From NCBI RefSeq assembly GCF_041956535.1, contig NW_027192204.1, forward strand, positions 22,245 through 64,816: 42,572 nucleotides of DNA, written 5' to 3'. The DNA comes from Calcarisporiella thermophila CBS 279.70. Its lineage: Eukaryota > Calcarisporiellomycota. A program made the translations under genes and the position numbers. The notes below the pieces were generated by a model. It ran no database searches. It was not told the DNA's origin and was given only the letters and a program-made list of their open reading frames with translations. Positions 10,466 through 18,829 of the stretch are shown in pieces (positions within the stretch are counted from its first letter, which is position 1; every line of letters starts with the position of its first letter).

Positions 10466-12074
10466 TTATGCTATAGCTAGGAATGAAGAATTATAATGGA
10501 GTCTTAAAACAAATATTAGAGCGGCAGCAATTAAGGTCATTGACCCAGAAAATAATATAGAGGGTAAATACTGATTGCTATGTATAATGCCCTTGAGAGC
10601 AGTCGCGATGGGTGTTCCAAAGAGAGTGCCGAAAAACGTAGAAGCAAATATTAGGCCAATAGCGCTCGGCAATTGTTCAATATCTGCAAATGCCAAGAGA
10701 TATTACAAACCCCTATTTAAAAAAATTCAAATATCATGCTATGACTGTTTTACCGCTTATTTCTGCCGTAATAACCCCTACTAATGCGACGAAGCCGCCA
10801 GTAAAGAAACCATTCAAGAGTGAAAATGCACACATTGAAGCGAATGAGAAGGCAAATGTCCAAATAAGAAGGATAGAAAGCCCTGAACATACAAGGCAGA
10901 TCAACATAACATTTATCCTACCGAACCGATCGCCAGCAAAACCAAGAGCAATACGGCCAAATGCATTGGCTCCATTCATTATACCAACAAGTAGAGATCC
11001 ACTTCTAAGGCCAAGTTTAATACTAACAGAATACTCTAATAAGAAAAACACTGGTTAAACGCTGTATTAAAAATTGTCATTATTAATATAGAATTAACTC
11101 ACCTGGAGTAAGGAAAAAAGGGGTGACATGCACAAAATATTGCACAGCGATTGCAGCGAAGTAAATGGAGAATCGTACTTGTCTAAATAAGGAGAGATTT
11201 AGACTGAATGGGCGGGGAGTGTCTCGGGCGACTCTGCTTTTAATTAGGAGCGTCGCTGTGCCCAGCATCACGAATGACATTATTCCCATGATACGTAGCG
11301 TCCAATTAACTCCCACACAACTTATCAGTTTTTCGGTCACTGGGCTTAAGACGAATCCACCAATACCCACGCCACAGACCGCTATCCCTGATGCGAGCCC
11401 TCTATGTCGGGTGAACCACTCAGGAATCGTTCCCACAGATGGGAAAAATGCAAGCGAAGAACCAACCCCATAAATTAACCCTTGGGTAAGGAAAAGATGC
11501 CATATCTAGCGCATGCCAAATATTAAATTATTAATTTTAGCTACGGTGAAAAGACCTGATTTGTATGTTTCCTACTTGATTGGCAAAAGATGCTAGAATT
11601 AACCCCAAAGAGAGAATTATCGTGGAGGCTGCCAATAATGTTTGAACTCCAAAACGGTCTACTAATGGACCATTGATCGGTCCACAAACGACTACAAGAG
11701 CAGTTCCCAGAGTGCCAATGAAGGATAATACGGAAGGAGACACTCCCTGATAGAGTACACTGCGATAATGTTCAGCGTATATTCCCCAAGTGTATCCATA
11801 TCCAAATATAACCCATTGGCAAAGAAAGGCACCAAATACAACTAACCAGCTATATAAATATTAATTGATAAATATTAATGAATACAAAGATATAGTTTTA
11901 ATACCCATAGCCACCATCTGGTTCATCCTTCAATGATTTAATATCTTCAATTTGGTCATCAACCTCAGTTGCGGTATCGTTATCATTAAGATGTGAACCA
12001 TTGCCAGAGTCTAATTCTCGCATATGATCTGAAGAGCTATCCACTGGTTTATTTGACAGTGTCATGCAGGCCAT
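10466..12074 (-). CDS. MFS monocarboxylate-transporter-like carrier
   Basis: Twelve-helix MFS carrier of the monocarboxylate porter type (MCT/SLC16-like; fungal Mch relatives), expected in the plasma membrane. Exons on the minus strand: 11905-12074, 11576-11849, 11103-11505, 10754-11050 and 10466-10683, total 453 residues. After an acidic cytosolic N-terminus comes the family signature EPDGGYGW at the start of helix 1, rebuilt across intron 1. FANQ joined to IWHLFLTQGLIYG crosses intron 2. The cytosolic loop motif is GDRFGRINV between helices 8 and 9, and WFTRHRGLASG follows helix 4. No frameshift is seen. Transported substrate is unknown: many fungal members do not carry monocarboxylates. 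Confidence 0.9.
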
Positions 12075-12770
12075 GGTAGAAAAAATTGTAGAGAGTATTC
12101 AAACTATGGATTATCTAGCCTGTGATTATAGATTATTATGGCTTCTCCAATTTGCTTATGTTTTTCGCTAGAAAAAGTATTTTTACATTTCTTATAAACA
12201 AAAATCTATTCTGATGGTGAAAACCCTATTGTAACCCATTATCCAGTCAAAACCATTGCCGAAAGTATCCATTACACCAGCAAAGTCGTACTTCTCACTT
12301 GTCTATCGTTAGACTTGCAATGGGGATATCTTCAACTTCCGATTCATCCGAAACTAAATATTTTCATCCCGCCTCCATCATTTATATCCTTCTTTTTTAT
12401 ATATTAATTTTCTCGTTTTATATTTTCGTCTCTATCTTCCTAAAAAGATAAAACGAAGAGTGTATTTTTATTAGAAACAGTTATAATTAAGTCTTACTCG
12501 GATAAAAAAATGATGATAGACATGAATTAAAGATATGCTGAGTCTATATCAATATATATATAGGTGTTTCAGTTACACTACAGAAATAGATTATCAAAAC
12601 TTTCAGACTAAGAGACGAATTTTTGTACACTCTCAATTTTTATACTCACTAACTCACAATGCTACTTTTATCTCCGCCCTTATGGTTTCTCTAATATTTC
12701 AAACTAAACGCGGCATATTCCATTCACTATTACACATTAATTGGTTTTCGAGAAGGTGATAATGTCGAAT
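12075..12770. other. MFS promoter and A+T-rich spacer
   Basis: Very A+T-rich with many TATA-like runs. No gene is supported. Confidence 0.4.
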
Positions 12771-13046
12771 TCACACTAGGAATACAGGGTGAACTGCTAA
12801 TGGTGCACGTGTAGTGCTCGATTGGCTAATGAGATTCAACCAATTAGATACTCCCGCTATCAATAGATTAAAAGCAAAAGGTAATCCCCACTGTTTATTA
12901 CTTTGCTCTACATGCAACTGATCTATCCTATAACTTATATTATCCATAATTTCCATTATTTCTTTACATACCACTTGTTGTTTCGACGCATTCTCTTGAA
13001 TCTGACGGTCGTTTGCATCTGATTTTTTAGAAATCAGCATCCTCAT
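12771..13046 (-). CDS. Possible 91-residue protein, unknown
   Basis: Open frame with a polar, coiled-coil-like first half (KQQVVCKEIMEIMDNISYRI) and a less polar second half containing one weak hydrophobic helix (FAFNLLIAGVSNWLNLI). No family is recognised, no clear promoter is seen, and no intron is needed. It is kept because it is longer than expected for this A+T-rich stretch and has balanced composition. Confidence 0.3.
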   Translation of the reverse strand: MRMLISKKSDANDRQIQENASKQQVVCKEIMEIMDNISYRIDQLHVEQSNKQWGLPFAFNLLIAGVSNWLNLISQSSTTRAPLAVHPVFLV

Positions 13047-13184
13047 AGTTTATTGAAAACTAAGCACTGTATAATACGCTAGTGACTAATCGTTCAACTT
13101 TAAACTGAAATGAAAACATATAAATGAAGACATGTTTTATCAGGGAAAATGAATTAGACAACTTTTCCCTCGTTTTGTAAAGAT

Positions 13185-13406
13185 ATGCTACTGCTTTTCC
13201 TTTTCTACTTGACATTTCCTTTAGTTGCCATTGCTTGCAAAGCGCCGGGAGGTAGCTACTGCAGTATGCTGTATACGGTCTGACGCTTCGACGAATGCAA
13301 AAGTTCGGAAGAAAGGGGTACTTGCTGCGACCAAGCCTATCTATGGTGTAAAAGCTGTCATTACTATGATTATCAGTGTAACCAATGGTATAGCAAATGC
13401 ATCTAA
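13185..13406 (+). pseudogene. Cysteine-rich secreted-protein frame broken by TGA
   Basis: A 74-codon frame that starts with a signal-peptide-like segment (MLLLFLFYLTFPLVAIA), continues with CKAPGGSYC, meets an in-frame TGA at codon 33 (13281-13283), and then goes on in the same frame with eight more cysteines, including an EERGTCC context and a C-terminal cluster of spaced Cys, before TAA. Cysteine density is high on both sides of the TGA, so the two halves look like one gene. Possible explanations are a point mutation or sequencing error, stop readthrough, or an unusual splice. A 33-bp GT-AG segment would remove the TGA but is shorter than any other intron here. Family unknown. Confidence 0.5.
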
Positions 13407-13679
13407 GGCTATACTGAAGTTTAAAACACGTAGCTTTACTATATCATAACCAGAATTTTGAGTTCATTTGTTTTTTGCTAAAGCTTCGTATTTTATAATT
13501 AAATACTTTCGGTATTTAATAATAGAATGTTGTAAGATAGTATCCTTCAGCGCTGACATTAATATATTCAAAACCAGATATTTATGTGAGTGCGTTAGCA
13601 ATCTTGATGACAGTGCGGGCGAGATACGAGGTTTACGCTCAGTAGGAATCAATATTAATCGCTTTTTTTTAGCAAAAGA

Positions 13680-14243
13680 CCTTAATTGAAAAGTACCCTA
13701 TCCTGTTAAAAGGGTAGAGTAACTTCTACGTAAAATTCACCCAGAAAAATTGAATACTATAGTAGAAAAAGGTGAGGAAAAAAGTAATCAATAAATCGCT
13801 CGAGCATTGTGGTTGTTGATATTAATATGCTTGTACAAAATTTAATTATTTCCCCCGAATTTTTTTGCGCCGGATATTAGTCTAATAAGATCTATCTCGA
13901 CAATCCTCTAGCTATCCCTAAGCTCTTGATTGCCCTTCCCTAAACACTTCAGAAGGCTAATAAACGACACAAAGTGGATTGTAAAGTAATCCGGTTCTAT
14001 TCTCAATACAAAATAGCACGTCTTTATTGTAAATGAAACATCGGTCTTTTTTATACTGTTGTTAATGTATCACATAGGGAAAAATATAAATAATAGAAGT
14101 AATAAAATGGCATCATCTCAATACAATAAGGTTATCATAAAATAAGTTGGCGTAATAAACAACCGTATAATATTAAATATTCTCACAAAAGTTAAAGAAA
14201 CAAAGATAATAAAGCGATCAAGTCACAAAATCTAAGTTTTTTT
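13680..14243. repeat. Diverged direct repeat, copy A
   Basis: Shares blocks in the same order and orientation with 14493-14990: the TATCCTGTTAAAA/TTCTACGT block (13700-13745 versus 14540-14590), the CTAATAAG.TCTATC block, and a strongly conserved stretch at about 13948-14000 versus 14731-14790 that includes CGACACAAAGTGGATTG. It ends with CACAAAATCTAAG followed by a T-run (from 14226). Copies differ by substitutions and indels, so the duplication is old. On the minus strand the first block ends a frame reading VTLPF-stop. Confidence 0.7.
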
Positions 14244-14492
14244 TTTCCTCTAAGGACGCGGGAACTTACGTCCTGTGGTTTATTTAACATATATTACAAA
14301 TGTGAGATGTGCTTTCGGACAGGCTTATTAAGTACTAGAAGAACATGGGATATAATTTAAAGAGTTCCGTGCTTGGAAATGTCGGATTAAGTGTTCTTGG
14401 CTTCCTCGAAATTGAAGGCTACTTCTTGGCTGTCATCGATCCGGATTAGCGAGCTTTTTCCCCATTTTTGCTTGAACCCTTCTTCGTATTTT
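14244..14492. other. Spacer between repeats with a coding-like remnant
   Basis: On the minus strand, about 14495-14387 reads as a good-looking C-terminal peptide (contains KYEEGFKQKWGKSSLIRID and ends EEAKNT-stop), directly after a CTTAG acceptor-like site. No matching upstream exon could be joined in frame, so it may be the last exon of a broken or unrecognised gene. Confidence 0.3.
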
Positions 14493-14990
14493 ACACAAAA
14501 TCTAAGTTTTTTTTTAACAAAGTACCTTTATTGAAAAGTGTCCTATCCTGTTAAAAAGGTAGGGTAGCTTCTACGTCAAAATCACCCAGGTAATGTGACA
14601 CAAAATCTAAGCCTCCATCCTCTACTACTGCGCCATTGATCCTTCTAGTTCCAAATTTCCTCACAACAATTTTGTTGCGTCGATTAATTGACTAATAAGG
14701 TCTATCCTGACAATCTCGATTGTCCTTCCGTAAACACTTCAGAAGGTTAATAAACGACACAAAGTGGATTGTAAAGTAATCCGTTTCTACCCCAAAACAA
14801 AAATAGCACCCCCTTTTATTGTAAACAAAGATGTTTCCCTTTTATACTAAAGATAACGTACCACAAACATAAATGTAAACAAGATAATAGAAATATAATG
14901 AGGTAATCAAGGAAAAATATGTTAACTGTAACCGTAAGCTAATAAATATACTAATAAAACCATCCCAAGAACTTAAAGAAGTGTGTTACA
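14493..14990. repeat. Diverged direct repeat, copy B
   Basis: Second copy of the 13.7-14.2 kb repeat. CACAAAATCTAAG occurs twice here (14496 and 14601). On the minus strand the part at about 14690-14560 is one open frame containing NGAVVEDGGLDFVSHYLG and ending ATLPF-stop, so the repeat probably carries a piece of a duplicated coding sequence. Confidence 0.7.
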
Positions 14991-15104
14991 TATGTTACTT
15001 TCAGATCTTCTTAATCTCTGTCTACGTAGCTACGTCATCATTTATTGGATATATATTCGTACATTTGAGAATGTAATAAATTAATAAGGAGTTAAATCTT
15101 TCTC

Positions 15105-15222
15105 TCCAACTAAAAACCCCCGTCACAAAGTGTAAAAGAAAAATAAGCCACCAAAACCAAGCCTCCTTTCCTTCTACTGCGCCATAATTCCGTATTGTGT
15201 CAATTCTCCTCACAACAATTTC
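15105..15222. repeat. Partial repeat, copy C
   Basis: Matches the coding-like part of copy B (TACTGCGCCAT and CCTCACAACAATTT blocks). The minus-strand frame begins MSEIVVRRIDTIRNYGAVEG, parallel to KIVVRKFGTRRINGAVVE in copy B. The match stops abruptly at the left end of the solo LTR. Confidence 0.55.
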
Positions 15223-15530
15223 TGACATAAATTCGGTAGGGATAATCTAGGATAATTGGGACAGGGATAAGGGAATAAAGGATTTATTACAGAAAACCAA
15301 GGAAGAGGAATATATTCATAGTACTCCGGGGATGATTATTCTCCTGTTACAATGTTCTCAAAGAGTATCCCTTTATATAGGGTGAAGTATGACCAATGAA
15401 ATAAACTAATAACGGGAATTCTAATTAATATAATCTTAATACTTGTTTGCGGCTGCACTTGCGTCGTAGTCGGGTGCCGGAGGGTAGTCTTCAATCTCGT
15501 TAGGCCTCATATCCGATTCAGTTTATGACA
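15223..15530. mobile_element. Solo LTR of a retrotransposon, beside a tRNA gene
   Basis: A 308-bp segment that starts TGACATAAATTCGG and ends CCGATTCAGTTTATGACA: TG...CA ends with imperfect inverted terminal repeats. It is flanked on both sides by TTTC (15219-15222 and 15531-15534), a 4-bp target-site duplication. Internally a TATA-like CCTTTATATAGG (15370-15381) is followed by AATAAA (about 15400), which fits a promoter and polyadenylation signal in plus orientation. No internal retroelement sequence adjoins it. The right end lies 17 bp from the mature tRNA-Met start, the position favoured by Ty3-type elements. Confidence 0.75.
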
Positions 15531-15547
15531 TTTCAGACACAGAAGGA

Positions 15548-15620
15548 GCTTCGATAGCGCAGTTGGCAGCGCGTGAGTCTCATAATCTCAAGGTCGTGAG
15601 TTCGATCCTCACTCGGAGCA
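15548..15620 (+). tRNA. tRNA-Met (CAT), elongator type, intronless
   Basis: A full cloverleaf of 73 nt. The acceptor stem is GCTTCGA/TCGGAGC (one G-T pair), the D-arm GCGC/GCGC, the anticodon stem TGAGT/TCTCA with loop CTCATAA (anticodon CAT), and the T-arm GTGAG/CTCAC with TTCGATC loop; discriminator is A. The TTC T-loop and A-T first-to-last pairings favour an elongator rather than initiator tRNA. An A/T-run after it ends in TTTTT-like tracts that would serve as Pol III terminator. Confidence 0.95.
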
Positions 15621-15911
15621 ATAGAATTTTTCTTCACTATATTTTTTATTTACTATTGAAGATGTTAACGATTCTATAAGAAAGATGATGACGTGATTTG
15701 GAATTTTTACATGAGAGAATGAGTTTAGAGAAAAGAGTTAAGGCAAAAATTTAACGAGACTAATATAGTGTCATTAAATAGGGGGGGGGTAAAGTGAGTT
15801 TGCTATGGTGTCAAAATTCATGCACTATCGGCACCAGGGAGTATTGGAATTAATTTAAGTTCATTTAATTTAGCCTCTATAGTGGAATTATGAAGGAGTA
15901 GATCAAATGTA
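15621..15911. other. Spacer with a G9 run
   Basis: Contains a homopolymer of nine G at 15781-15789 and otherwise A+T-rich sequence. It forms the 3' flank of the mevalonate kinase gene. No gene. Confidence 0.4.
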
Positions 15912-17514
15912 TTAGTTATATTCGAAGGAGCCCCATCCCTCAATCGCCTCGAGCTCCTCTTTGCTCATCTCTGCAAATCTATCCGTAAATTTGTCCTTAA
16001 TTATTTGTACTCCGGGTACGCCAACCGAGGTTTGGAAACAATCAAAACCCTGTGAGCATAGATCCTTTTTGACCTTATCTATTGTGGACTGATCTGTATC
16101 TGTATCAAAATATACAAAGCGATAAGCTATTTGTCTAGACACACCAAAATTCAACCACATACCATCTCTCACAAGGGTTAATGCGCAGCCCCCTCCACCT
16201 GCTCCGGTCAATTTTGAATGCATTGCATAATTGGCCGTCACCTCTCGCACCTTGTCGAGGGCCGGATGGCCTACTCCAAGTGCGACGAGCAACCACTGAT
16301 TAAGATCGATCAGGTCCTCAATTTGTGTCAAGATTGTCTGCCGGTCGTTTGTCACGCTATTATTGGCATCGGAGAATATCCTCTGACATTCCATACTGAT
16401 ATTATGGATGGAATCCATTATGGGATCAATGACTTGAGTATATTTCTCCCGAAGTGTGGCAGCCTTTTTCACGAGTGCACTGGTACTTCGAGGAACTTTG
16501 GTGTTGGTAAGAAGAAAGCGGAGGGATTGGAATCCTCGGAGGGGCTCCATTTTTCCACGGGCATACATAATTGCACCTCCTAGAGAGTCATATGAAATGA
16601 TTAGAGGCATAAGCAGGGCGAAACAAATATCAGCATGAGATTATAGCTCGGGAAAAGCAAGGAATTCTTGGAAAGCACGCATACCAAATGTTGCGACAGA
16701 GTTATCAATCCCGCTTGGATTCCCGTGGATGACTCTCTCGGCTTGAAAAGCCCACTTGTTGATGAGCTCAAGTGGAGCGTTTACTGTAGAAGCAAACTGC
16801 CCATTGGCTTGAAGCAAACAAGCTGCAATACATGTGGAATAGGATGCGGAAGATCCCAAACCTGCTCCCACCGGAAGGTTAGAACGGACTGTGATAGACA
16901 TAGGCAGTGGTCTAAAAAAAGTAGAAGATCCGGGTTAGCGCATTGCATCAATTTAGACTTCCAAAAAAACTCATGGCTTACCCTCGTTTAGGATTGACAA
17001 GGCACAAATAGAGGTGCAAAAAAGCGATAACGGCCACCTCTTGTACAGGGGTCAAACCATTTACTAACCTCTTGAATCGCGCCTGAACTTCAGAAGGAAG
17101 CTCTAGTGGGGGGGAGTTGATATCTATAACAGATTGTTGTAATAATGTGAAAAAAAAAAACACTCTACAGAATTGAGTTCCAAAAAATAGACTACCATCA
17201 ATTATTTTGACGATTTCATTTTCATTTCCCATGATATCACTGATGTTCCATCTACGTTCCACCTCGATATCAGGCAAATGAAGATGGACCACATCTTTTC
17301 CAATCGGCGTGGTGAAATAAAGAAAAGAGCGTAAATTGACACTACCGGCTACCGCAGTCTAAATAATGTTGGACAACATTGAGTAACGAAATTCTCTAGG
17401 ATAACAGCAATAAAACGGCTTCACCTTTCCATAGACTACAGCATGCTCTCCGAACAAGATGACTTTACCGGGTGCGGACACGAAAAAACTCGAATCTTTA
17501 TTTAAATCCACCAT
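15912..17514 (-). CDS. MVK: Mevalonate kinase
   Basis: Phosphorylates mevalonate with ATP in the cytosol, the first kinase step of the isoprenoid/ergosterol route (yeast ERG12). Exons on the minus strand: 17425-17514, 17196-17358, 16982-17123, 16685-16911, 16163-16579 and 15912-16099, total 408 residues, normal for the family. GHMP-kinase motifs are present: FGEHAVVYG near the N-terminus, [13 protein letters not shown] (ATP loop, about residues 145-157), [15 protein letters not shown] with the catalytic Asp at about 201, and [14 protein letters not shown] near the C-terminus. The last intron (16162-16100, 63 bp) is a multiple of three and has no stop, so it can be mistaken for coding sequence. 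Removing it restores the family alignment (CALTLVRD followed by DTDQ). A 17-bp palindrome lies 35 bp upstream of the ATG. Confidence 0.95.
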
Positions 17515-17548
17515 TATTATATTTTTCGTCCCTTGGAAAATACTAAAA

Positions 17549-17565
17549 ATCGATTTGAAATCGAT
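17549..17565. promoter_or_regulatory. Perfect 17-bp palindrome upstream of mevalonate kinase
   Basis: ATCGATTTGAAATCGAT is a perfect inverted repeat of 8-bp arms around a central G, 35 bp before the mevalonate kinase start codon. Symmetry and position suggest a dimeric transcription factor site or a structured 5' UTR. It does not match the sterol element or any site I can name. Confidence 0.35.
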
Positions 17566-17630
17566 ATTTTACCGATTTTTTCAGGTTTAGGATGAGGTTA
17601 TGACTAATTCTTCTTTAACCATATTGAAAT

Positions 17631-17674
17631 TTTACACGTAGTAGAGGATATCTTTACACGGTATAGAGGATATC
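17631..17674. repeat. Tandem 22-bp repeat, two copies
   Basis: TTTACACG followed by a variable trinucleotide and TAGAGGATATC occurs twice head to tail (17631-17652 and 17653-17674) with three mismatches. It lies between the mevalonate kinase promoter and the 3' end of the TIMMDC1-like gene. Confidence 0.6.
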
Positions 17675-17785
17675 CTATATTTAAAACATATCTTTATATA
17701 TGTGAATAAATATAATCAAATAAACTGGAATATTAATCAAGAGTGAGTTATATCTACAAGGGAGAAGAAAATCGTGAAAAGAGGT

Positions 17786-18437
17786 TCAGCTCTGCTCGCC
17801 GAATTTTTCGCCAGGTAGGCATTTTCGCAACCATCTCCGGTATGTAATGTTTTCGTTCCAGTGAGTAAAATCATTAAGACCCCCTGTTAACAAACCAAGT
17901 ATGGCTCCTAAAACAACCGCATGCTTAGATCCTTGCTTCGAGAATTTATCTGAAAAATAGAAGGGATTTAGTAAGTCCATTCGTAGTTACTTTCGGCAGT
18001 GCATTCATTCAAAAATGCACAAAGCTCTGCTAAAAGATATCAAACTTACTTATTAATGAAAATGCAAACCCAGTTCCAGCGCCCGCCACGATTGAATTCA
18101 GGGCATCGGCTTCGTCTCTCCATCTGTCAAGGGCAGCCTCGGCTACTTCAAATCCTGCACACAAAATAGCATTCCTTTTTGCATGTCGCAAGCCCATTTT
18201 TAATCCTCCCCAAAGAACCTTGTAGTTCTTGCGCTTATGGTATAGATACCATCCATCGATGGTACGGGGGAGTCGATGGGCATTTTCTGCTAAGAATTGG
18301 AGGGCGGATTGGCGACCTCCAACGTACCCTCCGGTGGAGAGACCCCATAAGGCGCCAAGAAAAGTAACAGTGTACACACGAGGAGTAGGGTCCAGCCCCG
18401 CACGTCTGAGATGGGTCTGGGACGTGTTTTCTGCCAT
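17786..18437 (-). CDS. TIMMDC1: TIMMDC1-like protein of the Tim17/22/23 family
   Basis: Probable mitochondrial inner-membrane protein related to TIMMDC1, an assembly factor for the membrane arm of respiratory complex I. Two exons, 18050-18437 and 17786-17949 (intron 100 bp), give 183 residues from MAENTSQTH. The frame is open upstream to 18578 (230 residues), so the start is uncertain. Glycine-rich Tim17-type helices are visible: VTFLGALWGLSTGGYVGG, the WGGLKMGLRHAKRNAILC segment, and VVLGAILGLLTGGLND after the splice. A conserved-looking charged C-terminus (WLRKCLPGEKF) follows. A general Tim17-family member is the safer call; the specific TIMMDC1 assignment comes from domain order. It suggests that the organism keeps complex I. 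Confidence 0.72.
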
Positions 18438-18829
18438 GCCTTTTCGATTCGAAACGAGGCAGCCTATTTCCAAAATTTTTCTCAAGGCAGGGTTTCTGGA
18501 AGCCACACTAATAAATAAGTGACTGCGTAAATTCGTTTTGAAGTCCACCTCTATCAAGTGAATCCGCCGACCATTCAACCAAGAATTAAAGTAACCCTAC
18601 CAGTTGCAGCTATTACTCTCTTTTTTTTAATGTTGAAGTAAACTTATATATGTTTGTCAGATGATAGGTATGAAACATATGTGAATAGTTGAAAAGTCTA
18701 AAATGCTAATTTAATGGATAACACCCATTATATAGGACATGGATAATTGGAAACAAAGACGAAATTACAGCGTGTTTAAATAGCGCTATAGGGGATAAAT
18801 AAGACTTCTAACTAAACTTTCGATGCCTT
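18438..18829. other. Intergenic between TIMMDC1-like and ferroportin genes
   Basis: It includes the possible longer 5' end of the TIMMDC1-like frame (to 18578); the remainder is A+T-rich 3' flank of the ferroportin gene. Confidence 0.4.

Noticed and set aside
15223-15530. DNA transposon (MITE) instead of a solo LTR
   Set aside because: TG...CA ends, a 4-bp duplication, internal TATA/AATAAA signals and position beside a tRNA gene fit an LTR better; the inverted ends are short and imperfect.
17631-17674. CRISPR-like array
   Set aside because: Only two adjacent 22-bp copies with no spacers, in a eukaryotic intergenic region.
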